64,000 nucleotides of DNA from Novosphingobium capsulatum (GTDB lineage Bacteria > Pseudomonadota > Alphaproteobacteria > Sphingomonadales > Sphingomonadaceae). The stretch is taken from the NCBI GenBank assembly GCA_015661825.1, contig DQVI01000138.1, positions 19,091-83,090 on the forward strand, read 5' to 3'. The translations under genes were made by a program, and so were the position numbers. This document shows, in pieces, positions 11,076 through 20,804 of this stretch (position 1 is its first letter; each line of letters opens with the position of its first letter). The notes under the pieces were generated by a model, which saw only the letters and a program-made list of their open reading frames with translations, did not search any database and was not told the origin of the DNA.

Positions 11076-11692
11076 CAGAGAGTTACCCCCTTCCCGACTT
11101 CCGGCTTGAGGTTGACGGTTGCCTCTTCCGGACGACGCGCGACCTGGCGCGAGATGTTCTGGCTGCGCACGTCGCCACGCTGGCGATGGGTCAGCACGAT
11201 GGCACCGATCATGGCCACCAGCAGCACGATACCGGCTGCTTCGAACAGGAAGAGATAGCGCGAGTAGAGCAGCGCCCCGATGGCCGCCGTGTTGGACAGG
11301 CCCGCGATCGGTGCAGTGGCCGGATCAGGCGTGCCGAGCACGAGACCGCCCGCCTTGAAAGCGCCAACGCCCATCACCAGTTCGGCAAGGAACACCAGCG
11401 CCAGCGCGATGCCGAGCGGGAAGTTCTTGATGAACCCGCTGCGCAGTTCCGCGAAGTCGATGTTGAGCATCATGACCACGAAGAGGAACAGCACCGCGAC
11501 GGCACCGACGTAGACGATCACCAGCAACATGGCGATGAATTCGGCCCCGATCAGGATCATCAGGCCGGCAGCGTTGAAGAACGCCAGGATCAGCCAGAGC
11601 ACCGAATGGACCGGGTTGCGGGACAAGATGGTTACCGCGCCCGAAAGAATCGTAAGCGTGGCAAAGAGATAGAAGGCAAATGCCTGGATCAT
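11075..11692 (-). CDS. nuoJ: NADH-quinone oxidoreductase subunit J
   Basis: Membrane subunit of complex I with five predicted helices in 205 residues. The signature [20 protein letters not shown], containing the pi-bulge helix near the quinone-coupling region, is clear, followed by FVVMMLNID. The C-terminus after the fifth helix is a polar tail of about 40 residues. It overlaps nuoK by one base and follows nuoI by 12 bases. Confidence 0.97.
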   Translation of the reverse strand: MIQAFAFYLFATLTILSGAVTILSRNPVHSVLWLILAFFNAAGLMILIGAEFIAMLLVIVYVGAVAVLFLFVVMMLNIDFAELRSGFIKNFPLGIALALVFLAELVMGVGAFKAGGLVLGTPDPATAPIAGLSNTAAIGALLYSRYLFLFEAAGIVLLVAMIGAIVLTHRQRGDVRSQNISRQVARRPEEATVNLKPEVGKGVTL

Positions 11693-11704
11693 GACGCGCG
11701 CCCC

Positions 11705-12190
11705 TTACCGGTACGGTGCATCGGCTTCAAGGTTAGCGGCAATTGCACGCTCCCACTTGTCGCCGTTCGCCAGAAGCTTGGCCTTGTCGTAGAGCAGTTC
11801 TTCGTGCGTTTCGGTCGCATATTCGAAGTTGGGCCCTTCAACGATGGCATCGACCGGGCAGGCTTCCTGGCAAAAGCCGCAGAAGATGCACTTGGTCATG
11901 TCGATGTCGTAGCGCGTGGTACGGCGCGAACCGTCCTCACGCGGCTGGGCTTCGATGGTGATCGCCTGCGCCGGACAGACCGCTTCGCACAACTTGCACG
12001 CGATGCAGCGTTCCTCGCCGTTGGGATAACGGCGCAGGGCGTGTTCACCACGGAAGCGCGGCGAGATCGGGTTCTTCTCGAACGGGTAGTTCACGGTCGC
12101 CTTGGGCCTGAAGAAGTACTTCAGGGTCAGCCAGTGCGCTTTGACGAACTCCCAGAGGGTAAAGCTCTTGACGAGCTGTCCGACAGTCAT
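11705..12190 (-). CDS. nuoI: NADH-quinone oxidoreductase subunit I (2x[4Fe-4S])
   Basis: Ferredoxin-like subunit of complex I carrying clusters N6a and N6b, which pass electrons towards N2 in NuoB. Two CxxCxxCxxxCP motifs are seen: [12 protein letters not shown] and [12 protein letters not shown]. The N-terminal amphipathic segment and the [17 protein letters not shown] lead-in are typical of the alphaproteobacterial/mitochondrial TYKY type. Length 161 residues. The ATGA overlap with nuoH indicates coupling. Confidence 0.98.
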   Translation of the reverse strand: MTVGQLVKSFTLWEFVKAHWLTLKYFFRPKATVNYPFEKNPISPRFRGEHALRRYPNGEERCIACKLCEAVCPAQAITIEAQPREDGSRRTTRYDIDMTKCIFCGFCQEACPVDAIVEGPNFEYATETHEELLYDKAKLLANGDKWERAIAANLEADAPYR

Positions 12191-13233
12191 GCGAAGTGTC
12201 CGGTAGCCATGAGGTAGCCGCTGACGAGGAACACGAACAGCAGCGAGACAGGCAGGAAAACCTTCCAGCCCAGGCGCATCAGCTGGTCATAGCGGTAACG
12301 GGGAACCGTTGCCTTGACCCAGCTGAAGACAAAGAAGCCAAAGGCGATCTTGAGGATCAGCCAGATCCAACCAGGGATCAGGTAGAGAACAGCCAGTTCG
12401 AACGGCGGCAGATAACCGCCCCAGAACAGCGTGGCGTTGAGCGCGCACATCAGGAGCACGTTGCCATATTCACCCAGCCAGAACAGGGCGAAGGCCATCG
12501 ACGAATATTCCGTCTGGTAACCGGCAACGAGTTCGCTTTCCGCTTCGGTAAGGTCGAAGGGCGCGCGCTGGGTTTCGGCCATGCTCGAAATCAGGAACAT
12601 CACCCAGATCGGGAACAGCAGCGGGCTGCACCAGAAACCGTTGATGAAACCCAGACCGAAGCCCTTCTGGGTCTGGACGATGGTGTTGAGGTTGAACGAA
12701 TTCGCCCAGAGCACCACGCAGACCAGAATGAAGCCGATCGAGACTTCATAGCTGATCATCTGCGCCGAGGCGCGCATCGCCGAGAAGAACGGGTACTTCG
12801 AGTTCGAAGACCAGCCCGCGATCACGATGCCGTAGATGCCCAGCGAGGAAATCGCGAGGATATAGAGGAGGCCGACGTTGATGTTGGCCAGGATCGCGCC
12901 CGAGTTGAACGGGATCACCGCCCAGGCCATCAGCGCGACGGTAAAGGTGATGATCGGCGCGATCAGGAACAGGCCCTTGTTCGCAGCCGTCGGAATGATG
13001 GTTTCCTGAAGGAAGACCTTGAGGCCGTCGGCAAACGACTGAAGCAGGCCGAACGGGCCCACCACGTTGGGACCACGGCGCAGGGCCATCGAGGCCCAGA
13101 CCTTGCGGTCGACGTAGATCACCATCGCCACCGAAATCATCACCGGCAGCGCGATCAACAGGATTCCGCAGATCGTCGAGACGGTCCAGGCCACCCCGAA
13201 AGGCAGCCCGAGACCCTGAAAGAACGCAGTCAT
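12187..13233 (-). CDS. nuoH: NADH-quinone oxidoreductase subunit H
   Basis: Membrane subunit of complex I that forms much of the quinone chamber. The 348 residues contain about eight or nine helices. Diagnostic segments include [47 protein letters not shown] with the conserved acidic residues lining the quinone path, and [15 protein letters not shown] near the C-terminus. It overlaps nuoG upstream and nuoI downstream, both by ATGA. Confidence 0.98.
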   Translation of the reverse strand: MTAFFQGLGLPFGVAWTVSTICGILLIALPVMISVAMVIYVDRKVWASMALRRGPNVVGPFGLLQSFADGLKVFLQETIIPTAANKGLFLIAPIITFTVALMAWAVIPFNSGAILANINVGLLYILAISSLGIYGIVIAGWSSNSKYPFFSAMRASAQMISYEVSIGFILVCVVLWANSFNLNTIVQTQKGFGLGFINGFWCSPLLFPIWVMFLISSMAETQRAPFDLTEAESELVAGYQTEYSSMAFALFWLGEYGNVLLMCALNATLFWGGYLPPFELAVLYLIPGWIWLILKIAFGFFVFSWVKATVPRYRYDQLMRLGWKVFLPVSLLFVFLVSGYLMATGHFA

Positions 13234-15236
13234 TCCGCGGCCTCCGCGTGAAGTTCACCGTGGACCAGCTCGGCCGAACAGCGCTGCAAGGTCGGGCTGG
13301 CCCGGCCGATGGCGTTGGTCAGGTAACGGTCCGCAATCGGATAGGCGATGGTGCCGCGGCAATCGGCCGTGGCGGGCGCTGCGGGCAGCGCGCCATAATC
13401 GGCCAGACCTTCGACACCGAGCGCCGGCACTTGCGCGATCATCGCCGCGCGCAGCCCGTCGAAGTCGTCAAAGCCGACGCGAACGCCCAGGGCATCGGCC
13501 AGCGCGCGCAGGATCGTCCAGTCCTCGCGGGCTTCACCCGGAGCAAAGACGGCCTTTTCGGCAAACTGCACGCGACCTTCGGTGTTGACGTAAGTGCCGT
13601 CCTTTTCGCTGAAAGCAGCGGCGGGAAGGATCACGTCGGCAGCATGGGCCGCCTTGTCACCGTGATGGCCGATATGAACGATCATGCTGTCGGCAAACTT
13701 GGTCCAGTCGACTTCGTCCGCGCCGAGCGAGATCACCATCTTCGGCTTGGCCGCGACCAGATCGGCAAGACCGCCGGGCTGGGCATAGCCGAGCATGAGC
13801 CCGCCCATGCGCGAAGCGGCCATGTGGACGACGTTGAAGCCGTTCCAGCCCTCGCGCACGAGGTTGAAGCGTTCGGCAAAGCCGAGGCCCGCTTCGAGCG
13901 CGCCCTTGGCCAGACCTGCGCCACCGATGATGATGGCGGGCTTCGCCGCCGCGCCGAAGGCATCGACGAGATCGGCAGGCAGGTTGAACAGCGTTTCGGC
14001 GTCTTCACCGATGAACGTGGCGGGGAACGTCGTTTCCCAAGCCGGACCAATGATGAAGACCTTGGCCCCACGCTTGGCCGCCTTGCGCAGGCGAACGTTG
14101 AGGAGCGGGGCTTCGTCGCGGATCTGGCTGCCCACGATCAGGATCGCGTCAGCGTTCTCGATCCCGGCGAGCGTCGAGTTGAAAGCGACAGCGGCGAGGT
14201 TCGACGTGGCATAGGCCATGCCGGTCTGGCGACCTTCGAGCAGGGTCGAGCCGAGTGCGCCGGCCAGAGCCTTGGCCGCGAACATCGTTTCGCAATCGAC
14301 GAGATCGCCCGCGACCACGGCCAACGAAGCGCCCGGATTGATCGAACCGACAGCGGCAAGGGCCTCGGCCCAGCTCGCCGCGACCAGCTTGCCGTCACGA
14401 CGCAGCCAGGGCTTGTCGAGGCGGCGGCGGGTCAGGCCATCGACCATGAAGCGGGCGCGGTCCGACAGCCATTCCTCGTTCACGTCGTCGTTCATGCGCG
14501 GCAGGATGCGCAGAACCTCGCGACCGCGGCTGTCGAGGCGGATGTTCGAGCCCAGCGCGTCCGACACGTCGATCGAGAGCGTCTTCTTGAGCTCCCACGG
14601 ACGGGCTTCGAAGGCATAGGGCTTGCTCGTCAGCGCGCCGACCGGGCAGAGGTCGATCACGTTGGCCGAAAGCTCGTGGCGGGCGGCCTTTTCGAGGTAC
14701 GTGCTGATCTGCATCGTCTCGCCGCGATAGAGCGCGCCGATTTCGTCGACGCCCGCGATCTCTTCCGAGAAGCGCACGCAACGGGTGCAGTGGATGCAGC
14801 GCGTCATCGTGGTCTTGATGAGCGGGCCCATGTACTTTTCAGTCACCGCGCGCTTGTGCTCGTGATAGCGCGAGCCGCCGCGGCCATAGGCCACCGACTG
14901 GTCCTGAAGATCGCATTCGCCGCCCTGATCGCAGATCGGGCAGTCGAGCGGGTGGTTGATGAGGAGGAACTCCATCACCCCTTCCCGCGCCTTCTTGACC
15001 ATTTCGCTGTCGGTGCGGATTTCCTGGCCTTCGGAGGCCGGAAGCGCGCACGAAGCCTGGGGCTTGGGCGGTCCGGGCTTCACTTCGACGAGGCACATGC
15101 GGCAGTTGCCGGCGATGCTCAGTCGCTCGTGATAGCAGAAACGAGGGATTTCCTTGCCGGCTAGCTCGCAGGCCTGCAGGACGGTGGCGCCTGCCGGGAC
15201 TTCGAGTTCAACGCCGTCGACTTTGACCTTGGGCAT
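13230..15236 (-). CDS. nuoG: NADH-quinone oxidoreductase subunit G
   Basis: Iron-sulfur subunit of the NADH module of complex I. The N-terminus carries the [2Fe-2S] N1b ligands (CYHERLSIAGNCRMC), then the HxxxC-type N5 site (HPLDCPICDQGGEC) and the N4 site (CIHCTRC). A molybdopterin-oxidoreductase-like domain without cofactor residues makes up the rest. The frame is open further upstream, but the ATG at 15236 (MPKVKVDG) overlaps the nuoF TAA as TAATG and gives the expected 668 residues. Confidence 0.97.
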   Translation of the reverse strand: MPKVKVDGVELEVPAGATVLQACELAGKEIPRFCYHERLSIAGNCRMCLVEVKPGPPKPQASCALPASEGQEIRTDSEMVKKAREGVMEFLLINHPLDCPICDQGGECDLQDQSVAYGRGGSRYHEHKRAVTEKYMGPLIKTTMTRCIHCTRCVRFSEEIAGVDEIGALYRGETMQISTYLEKAARHELSANVIDLCPVGALTSKPYAFEARPWELKKTLSIDVSDALGSNIRLDSRGREVLRILPRMNDDVNEEWLSDRARFMVDGLTRRRLDKPWLRRDGKLVAASWAEALAAVGSINPGASLAVVAGDLVDCETMFAAKALAGALGSTLLEGRQTGMAYATSNLAAVAFNSTLAGIENADAILIVGSQIRDEAPLLNVRLRKAAKRGAKVFIIGPAWETTFPATFIGEDAETLFNLPADLVDAFGAAAKPAIIIGGAGLAKGALEAGLGFAERFNLVREGWNGFNVVHMAASRMGGLMLGYAQPGGLADLVAAKPKMVISLGADEVDWTKFADSMIVHIGHHGDKAAHAADVILPAAAFSEKDGTYVNTEGRVQFAEKAVFAPGEAREDWTILRALADALGVRVGFDDFDGLRAAMIAQVPALGVEGLADYGALPAAPATADCRGTIAYPIADRYLTNAIGRASPTLQRCSAELVHGELHAEAAE

Positions 15237-16528
15237 TATTCGGCAGCCTCCCGAACGTCGGCGCGCGAGGCGATGCGACGTTCGATTTCGGGGCGGAAGT
15301 GGCGGATCAGGCCCTGGATCGGCCAAGCGGCCGCGTCACCCAGAGCGCAGATGGTGTGGCCTTCGACCTGCTTGGTCACGTTGAAGAGCATGTCGATCTC
15401 TTCAACTTCGGCATCGCCGGTGCGCAGGCGTTCCATGACGCGCCACATCCAGCCGGTGCCTTCGCGGCAGGGCGTGCACTGGCCGCAGCTCTCGTGCTTG
15501 TAGAAGTACGAAAGACGGCTGATGGCGCGCACGATGTCGGTGGACTTGTCCATGACGATCACCGCCGCCGTGCCCAGGCCCGAGCCCAGTGCACGCAGCC
15601 CGTCGAAGTCCATCGGGGCGTCCATGATCTGTTCGGCGGGCACCAGCGGCACCGACGACCCGCCCGGAATGACCGCGAGCAGGTTGTCCCAGCCACCACG
15701 AATGCCACCGCAGTGGCGTTCGATCAGCTCGCGGAACGGGATCGACATCTCTTCCTCAACCACGCAGGGCTTGTCGACATGCCCGCTGATCTGGAAGAGC
15801 TTGGTGCCGCGGTTGTTCTCGCGGCCAAAGCTGGCAAACCACGAGGCGCCACGGCGCAGGATCGTGGGGGCCACCGCAATCGATTCGACGTTGTTGACGG
15901 TCGTCGGGCAGCCATAGAGACCTGCGCCAGCCGGGAACGGCGGCTTGAGGCGGGGCTGGCCCTTCTTGCCTTCGATCGATTCAATCATCGCGGTTTCTTC
16001 GCCGCAGATGTAGGCGCCCGCGCCGCGATGGACGAAGACGTCGAAATCGTAGTCCGAACCAGCCGCGTTCTTGCCCAGCAGGCCCGCGTCGTAGGCTTCG
16101 GCAACGGCGGCGAAGAGCGTTTCTGCTTCGCGGATATATTCACCGCGAATGTAGATATAGGCCGCGCGGGCGCCCATCGCGAAACCCGCGACCAGCGCGC
16201 CTTCGATCAGCTTGTGCGGATCGTGGCGGATGATCTCGCGGTCCTTGCACGAACCCGGTTCGGATTCGTCGGCGTTGATGACCAGGAAGCTGGGACGACC
16301 GTCCTTGGATTCCTTGGGCATGAACGACCACTTCATGCCGGTGGGGAAGCCCGCACCGCCACGGCCGCGAAGCCCGGAGTCCTTCATTTCCTGGATGATC
16401 GCGTCGCGTCCGCGGGCGATCAGATCCTTGGTGTTGTCCCAGTCGCCCCGCATGCGCGCGGCGGACAGGTTCCACGGCTGGAAGCCGTAGAGGTTGGTAA
16501 AGATGCGATCCTTGTCGGCCAGGGCCAT
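15236..16528 (-). CDS. nuoF: NADH-quinone oxidoreductase subunit F (NADH/FMN-binding)
   Basis: Entry point of complex I: binds NADH and FMN and holds [4Fe-4S] cluster N3. The glycine-rich NADH/FMN motif [13 protein letters not shown], the [13 protein letters not shown] motif and the N3 cysteine set [12 protein letters not shown], with a downstream cysteine in HTICALGD, are all present. Length 430 residues, standard. It starts 3 bases after the nuoE stop and ends overlapping the nuoG start. Confidence 0.98.
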   Translation of the reverse strand: MALADKDRIFTNLYGFQPWNLSAARMRGDWDNTKDLIARGRDAIIQEMKDSGLRGRGGAGFPTGMKWSFMPKESKDGRPSFLVINADESEPGSCKDREIIRHDPHKLIEGALVAGFAMGARAAYIYIRGEYIREAETLFAAVAEAYDAGLLGKNAAGSDYDFDVFVHRGAGAYICGEETAMIESIEGKKGQPRLKPPFPAGAGLYGCPTTVNNVESIAVAPTILRRGASWFASFGRENNRGTKLFQISGHVDKPCVVEEEMSIPFRELIERHCGGIRGGWDNLLAVIPGGSSVPLVPAEQIMDAPMDFDGLRALGSGLGTAAVIVMDKSTDIVRAISRLSYFYKHESCGQCTPCREGTGWMWRVMERLRTGDAEVEEIDMLFNVTKQVEGHTICALGDAAAWPIQGLIRHFRPEIERRIASRADVREAAE

Positions 16529-16531
16529 GGC

Positions 16532-17200
16532 TTACCACTCCCCTCGGTAATCGTGGTTTTCGGTAACCATCGCGGTGAGCGAGGTGGCACCACCGACCGG
16601 CTCGACCGTGTGGCGGCCCGGTTCCTGGGTGCCAGCCTTGGGCTGGCGACCGGCGGCGAGTTCGTCGAGGATGAATTCGACGCGCTCGGCGGTGAGGTCT
16701 TCGTAGTTGTCGTCGTTGATCTGCACCATCGGCGCCGACGAGCAATTGCCCATGCATTCCACTTCGGTCAGCGTGAAGAGGCCGTCCGCAGTGGTGTGGC
16801 CCTTCTTCATGCCCTTCTTCTTGCAGGCAGCAAGAATGTCGTCGGAGCCGCGCAGCATGCACGGCGTGGTGCCGCAGACCTGTACGTGGAAACGACCGAC
16901 CGGCGCGATGTTATACATCGTGTAGAAGGTGGCCACTTCGAGCACGCGGATGATCGGCATGTCGAGCTGGGCGGCGACGTATTCCATCACCGGCAGCGGC
17001 AGCCAGCCTTGCGTGTTCTCTTCAGCGCCAACCTGGCGCTGGGCCAGATCGAGCAGCGGCATGACCGCCGAACGCTGGCGTCCGGCGGGGTAGCGCGCGA
17101 TGATCTCGCGGGCCTTGGCCGCATTGGCCTCGGTCCAGGCGAAAGCGCCCCAGCGCGCACGCAGTTCGGGGCTATCGGGTTCGGGGTGACGGTCGGCCAT
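16532..17200 (-). CDS. nuoE: NADH-quinone oxidoreductase subunit E
   Basis: [2Fe-2S] N1a subunit of complex I, with a thioredoxin-like fold. The ligand pattern is [10 protein letters not shown] followed by [12 protein letters not shown]. The frame continues nine codons upstream, but the ATG at 17200 ([17 protein letters not shown]) overlaps the stop of the preceding NTF2-like ORF as TAATG and is preferred, giving 222 residues. A C-terminal extension of about 40 residues after the cluster domain ([15 protein letters not shown]) is as in other alphaproteobacterial NuoE proteins. Confidence 0.96.
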   Translation of the reverse strand: MADRHPEPDSPELRARWGAFAWTEANAAKAREIIARYPAGRQRSAVMPLLDLAQRQVGAEENTQGWLPLPVMEYVAAQLDMPIIRVLEVATFYTMYNIAPVGRFHVQVCGTTPCMLRGSDDILAACKKKGMKKGHTTADGLFTLTEVECMGNCSSAPMVQINDDNYEDLTAERVEFILDELAAGRQPKAGTQEPGRHTVEPVGGATSLTAMVTENHDYRGEW

Positions 17201-17550
17201 TAGCGAATGAACTCCACGCGCGCGCACTTGTCGCCTTCGAAGCTGTAGACGGCAATGACGTCGAACGGCTCGGCAGCGGCAGAGCGCCAGACGCGCTCGT
17301 GAAACACGACATAGTTGCCAAGTTCGTTGGAACCGATCACTTCCGCGCGGTTCTCGGGAAACTCGGCAAACATCTTCTTGAGGCCCTCGCGGGTGCCTTC
17401 CTTGCCTTCGCGCACAACCGCGCCGCGATAGCCCGCTTCACAGGCATCGTCGGTCATGTGGCTGACGTAAGTGTCGGCATCCTGGGCATTGTAGGCCGCG
17501 ATCATGGCCTGAGCGATTGGGGTTAGGGCGATTTGGGTCAGAGCGGCCAT
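17200..17550 (-). CDS. NTF2/SnoaL-like protein inside the nuo operon
   Basis: A 116-residue protein of the nuclear transport factor 2-like fold. [20 protein letters not shown] at the N-terminus and [17 protein letters not shown] at the C-terminus are typical of SnoaL-like or ketosteroid-isomerase-like small proteins. The ATG at 17550 is chosen because GGAGG lies about 9 bases upstream; an in-frame GTG at 17568 is possible. It overlaps nuoE by TAATG, so it must be translated from the nuo mRNA. It is not a canonical complex I subunit. A role in assembly or small-molecule binding is inference. Confidence 0.8.
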   Translation of the reverse strand: MAALTQIALTPIAQAMIAAYNAQDADTYVSHMTDDACEAGYRGAVVREGKEGTREGLKKMFAEFPENRAEVIGSNELGNYVVFHERVWRSAAAEPFDVIAVYSFEGDKCARVEFIR

Positions 17551-17551
17551 C

Positions 17552-17761
17552 TCAGCGCCCTCCTGCACGACGGCGGGCCAGAGCCGTCCACAGGCCCTGA
17601 CCGAAATGATAGAGTTCGAAGCCGCCGACCGCGCTGATCAGCATGGCCAGGCTTTCCGGCGCATGGCCGGTAAACGCCAGGCACGCGAACCAGGCTGCGC
17701 AGAGCGCGAGGCCGGTGACGCAGGCGAGGATCGAAACCTGTTCGATCTGGGCCCCCTTCAC
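17552..17761 (-). CDS. 69-aa two-helix membrane protein between nuoD and nuoE
   Basis: A small ORF too short for most cut-offs. Its GTG start at 17761 overlaps the nuoD stop as GTGA, and its TGA lies one base before the next gene's ATG. The product begins [17 protein letters not shown]. It has two hydrophobic helices (about residues 9-26 and 33-47), then an amphipathic stretch ending [10 protein letters not shown], so a two-pass inner-membrane protein is likely. The tight packing on both sides is the main evidence that it is real. I recognise no family. Confidence 0.7.
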   Translation of the reverse strand: MKGAQIEQVSILACVTGLALCAAWFACLAFTGHAPESLAMLISAVGGFELYHFGQGLWTALARRRAGGR

Positions 17762-18969
17762 CGGTCGCACTCCCCGAACACCACGTCGATCGCGCCCAGA
17801 ATGGCGGTCGCGTCGGGCAGCATGTGGCCGCGGGACATGAAGTCCATGGCCTGGAGGTGCGAGAAGGCGGTCGGGCGGATCTTGCAGCGGTAAGGCTTGT
17901 TGGAGCCGTCCGAGACCAGATAGACGCCGAATTCGCCCTTCGGGCTCTCGGTGGCGACATAGACTTCGCCGGCGGGAACGTGGAACCCTTCGGTGTAGAG
18001 CTTGAAGTGATGGATCAGGCTTTCCATCGAGCTCTTCATCTCGCCGCGCTTGGGCGGGCCGACCTTGCGATCGGCGGTCATGATCGGGCCTTCGGGCATC
18101 TGCGCGAGGCACTGCTTCATGATCCGGGCCGACTGGCGCACTTCCTCGACGCGGACCATCATGCGGTCGTAGCAGTCGCCGCGCGTGCCCACCGGAATGT
18201 CGAATTCCATGCGGTCATAGACATCGTAGGGCTGCGCCTTGCGCAGATCCCACGGGATGCCCGAGCCGCGGATCATCGGACCCGAGAAGCCCCAGGCCAC
18301 CGCGTCTTCCTTGCTGACCAGCGCGATGTCGACATTGCGCTGCTTGAAGATGCGGTTGTCGACGACGAGGCTCATCGCGTCCTCGAACAGCTGCGGCAGG
18401 CGCGTGTCGAGCCAGTCGCCGATGTCGGTCAGAAGCTTGAGCGGCACGTCCTGATGCACGCCGCCGGGGCGGAACCAGGCCGAGTGCATGCGGGCGCCCG
18501 AAGCGCGCTCGAAGAAGGTGAGGCAGTCCTCGCGGATTTCGAACAGCCACAGGTTCGGGGTCATCGCGCCCACGTCCATGACGTGAGAACCGATGTTGAG
18601 CATGTGGTTGCAGATGCGGGTCAGCTCGGCGAACAGCACGCGCAAGTACTGCGCGCGCAGCGGCACCTCGACATTGAGCAGCTTTTCGACCGCGAGCACG
18701 TAGGAGTGCTCCATGCCCAGCGGCGAGCAATAGTCCAGACGGTCGAAATAGGGGAGCGCCTGGAGGTAGGTCTTGTGCTCGATCAGCTTTTCGGTGCCGC
18801 GGTGGAGCAGGCCGACATGGGGATCGATACGCTCGATGATTTCCCCGTCGAGCTCCATGACCATGCGCAGCACGCCGTGCGCTGCCGGGTGCTGCGGACC
18901 GAAGTTGATCGTGTAGTTGGTGATGACTTCATCGCCGGTGGTGGGCGACTGTTCGAGCGACAGGCTCAC
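17758..18969 (-). CDS. nuoD: NADH-quinone oxidoreductase subunit D (49 kDa)
   Basis: Quinone-site subunit of complex I, homologous to the large subunit of [NiFe] hydrogenases. The N-terminal [22 protein letters not shown] contains the conserved His pair at the quinone site, followed by [17 protein letters not shown] and the C-terminal VFGECDR. Length 403 residues. The start is GTG, overlapping the nuoC stop as GTGA. It is separate from nuoC, unlike the fused NuoCD of enterobacteria. Confidence 0.97.
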   Translation of the reverse strand: MSLSLEQSPTTGDEVITNYTINFGPQHPAAHGVLRMVMELDGEIIERIDPHVGLLHRGTEKLIEHKTYLQALPYFDRLDYCSPLGMEHSYVLAVEKLLNVEVPLRAQYLRVLFAELTRICNHMLNIGSHVMDVGAMTPNLWLFEIREDCLTFFERASGARMHSAWFRPGGVHQDVPLKLLTDIGDWLDTRLPQLFEDAMSLVVDNRIFKQRNVDIALVSKEDAVAWGFSGPMIRGSGIPWDLRKAQPYDVYDRMEFDIPVGTRGDCYDRMMVRVEEVRQSARIMKQCLAQMPEGPIMTADRKVGPPKRGEMKSSMESLIHHFKLYTEGFHVPAGEVYVATESPKGEFGVYLVSDGSNKPYRCKIRPTAFSHLQAMDFMSRGHMLPDATAILGAIDVVFGECDR

Positions 18970-19598
18970 TTCGCGCCTCCTTCTGCGGCCTTTTCATCGC
19001 CGGGGAGCACGTAATCGGCGCCTTCCCACGGGCTCATGAAATCGAACTGGCGCAAATCCTGGGGCAGACGCACGGGTTCGTAGACCACGCGCTGGTCTTC
19101 CTGCGAGTAGCGCAGCTCGACATAGCCGGTCAGCGGGAAATCCTTGCGGAAAGGATGGCCCTGGAAACCATAGTCGGTCAGGATGCGACGCAGGTCGGTG
19201 TTGCCTTCGAAGAGGACGCCGTACATGTCGTAGACTTCACGTTCGAGCCACCCGGCAACCGGCCACAGCGTCGTGGCGGTGGGAACCGGGGTTGTCTCGT
19301 CGGTGCGGACCTTGACGATCAGGCGATGGTTCTTCGTGAGCGAGAGGAGGCAATAGACCACCTCGAAGCGGTCGAGGCGCTGGGGATAGTCGGCCCCGGC
19401 GATTTCCATCAACTGCTGGTATTCATGCTCGTCGCGCAGCTTGCGCAGCGCGTCCTCGACCCGGTCACGCACGACCAGCAGGACGATCTCGCCGTGCTGC
19501 TCGGCCGCCTCGATGACCAGATCGCCCAGAGCGGCGACCAGCGCATCCTTGACCCCGTCGAAGGGGGCATAGCGCGGTGCGGAATGCAGAACTGCCAT
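18966..19598 (-). CDS. nuoC: NADH-quinone oxidoreductase subunit C (30 kDa)
   Basis: Peripheral-arm subunit of complex I, 210 residues. The family block [40 protein letters not shown] is complete (about residues 118-157), followed by [18 protein letters not shown]. It lies 13 bases after the nuoB stop and overlaps nuoD. The C-terminal ~15 residues ([10 protein letters not shown]) are non-conserved. Confidence 0.97.
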   Translation of the reverse strand: MAVLHSAPRYAPFDGVKDALVAALGDLVIEAAEQHGEIVLLVVRDRVEDALRKLRDEHEYQQLMEIAGADYPQRLDRFEVVYCLLSLTKNHRLIVKVRTDETTPVPTATTLWPVAGWLEREVYDMYGVLFEGNTDLRRILTDYGFQGHPFRKDFPLTGYVELRYSQEDQRVVYEPVRLPQDLRQFDFMSPWEGADYVLPGDEKAAEGGAK

Positions 19599-19611
19599 GT
19601 GCCCTACCCCC

Positions 19612-20169
19612 TTAACGCTCGAGCGTGCCGACGCGGCGGATCTTCCGCTGCAACTGCATCACGCCATAGAGCAGTGCCTCGGCGGTCGGCGGGCAGCCGG
19701 GAACGTAGATGTCCACCGGCACGATACGGTCGCAACCGCGCACCACCGAATAGCTGTAGTGATAGTACCCGCCGCCATTGGCGCACGAGCCCATCGAGAT
19801 GACGTACTTGGGGTCCGACATCTGGTCGTAGACCTTGCGCAGCGCCGGGGCCATCTTGTTGCACAGCGTGCCGGCCACGATCATCACGTCCGACTGGCGC
19901 GGCGAGGCGCGCGGGGCGACACCGAAGCGCTCCATGTCGTAGCGCGGCATGTTCACGTGGATCATCTCCACCGCGCAGCACGCCAGACCGAAGGTCATCC
20001 ACCACAGCGAGCCGGTACGGGCCCACTGGAACAGTTCCTCGGTGGAAGTGACGAGAAAGCCCTTGTCCGAGACTTCGGCGTTGAGGCTGTCGAAAAAGCC
20101 CTGGTCAGGCGCCACGAGGGGCGAGCTGGCTGCGGGCGGAAGAACAGGTGAGGTAGCCATGGTGCTCAT
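19612..20169 (-). CDS. nuoB: NADH-quinone oxidoreductase subunit B (cluster N2)
   Basis: Carries [4Fe-4S] cluster N2, the last electron carrier before quinone. The tandem-cysteine motif GLACCAVEM, the [23 protein letters not shown] region and [15 protein letters not shown] supply the cluster ligands. The ATG at 20169 is chosen because it overlaps the nuoA stop as ATGA, giving 185 residues; another ATG lies three codons further in. The N-terminal ~30 residues are variable, as usual. Confidence 0.97.
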   Translation of the reverse strand: MSTMATSPVLPPAASSPLVAPDQGFFDSLNAEVSDKGFLVTSTEELFQWARTGSLWWMTFGLACCAVEMIHVNMPRYDMERFGVAPRASPRQSDVMIVAGTLCNKMAPALRKVYDQMSDPKYVISMGSCANGGGYYHYSYSVVRGCDRIVPVDIYVPGCPPTAEALLYGVMQLQRKIRRVGTLER

Positions 20170-20540
20170 TCCCAATCCAGAGCGCCCTTCTTCCAGGCAT
20201 AGATGAAGCCAAGAACCAGTTCAGCCAGGAAGACCATCATGGTCGTCCAGCCGGCCCAACCGGTCTGCTTGAGGCTCACCGCCCAGGGAAACAGGAACGC
20301 TGCTTCCAGGTCGAAGATGATGAACAGGATCGCGACGAGATAGAACCGCACGTCGAACTGACTGCGCGGATCTTCAAACGCGGGGAAACCGCACTCATAC
20401 TCGGCCAGTTTGTCAGCATAGGGCTTGTAAGTGCCCGTCAGGCGGGCAGCACCGATGGGCAGGAAGACGAAGGCCGTCGAAAGTGCGAGGGCAATCCCGA
20501 GGAAGATCAGGATCGGCAGATATTGGATGAGTTCGACCAA
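20166..20540 (-). CDS. nuoA: NADH-quinone oxidoreductase subunit A, TTG start
   Basis: First gene of the nuo operon; a three-helix membrane subunit of complex I. The start is called at a TTG (20540) in the context of [14 protein letters not shown], because this gives the normal family length of 124 residues. The frame remains open for 34 codons upstream, but that part is unlike NuoA (PRPKCKKKR). The conserved acidic helix end [43 protein letters not shown] is intact. The TTG may keep initiation of the operon modest. Confidence 0.93.
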   Translation of the reverse strand: MVELIQYLPILIFLGIALALSTAFVFLPIGAARLTGTYKPYADKLAEYECGFPAFEDPRSQFDVRFYLVAILFIIFDLEAAFLFPWAVSLKQTGWAGWTTMMVFLAELVLGFIYAWKKGALDWE

Positions 20541-20804
20541 GGGGCTGACTCGCTTTTTTTTGCACTTGGGACGGGGCACTAGTCCCCCCATGCCCCATGC
20601 GCAAGTGGGATGCGGTGCAATAAAAGGGCTTGACCGCTCCATTTTTCAGCCAGACCGTGACAATACCGACGCTGGCAAAATCGTGCAGCCCGGTTTGCAG
20701 AGCCGATTACAATCGGTTTATTTTGCACTGCACAACGACCGGTCCCACGATGGCAAACAACGACTCCACCATGCGTCGCATTGATTTGTCTGGATTTAAC
20801 CGAT
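20541..20804 (-). promoter_or_regulatory. leader/promoter region of the nuo operon with stem-loops
   Basis: Intergenic stretch between the prepilin peptidase stop and nuoA. It holds GC-rich inverted sequences: CACTTG at 20563-20568 pairs with CAAGTG about 35 bases further on, enclosing GGGGCACTAGTCCCC. There is an eight-base A run (minus strand) just before nuoA, and a separate perfect palindrome CCGATT-AC-AATCGG at 20703-20716. I cannot assign a convincing -35/-10 pair. It presumably carries the promoter and 5' leader of the nuo transcript. Confidence 0.4.
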
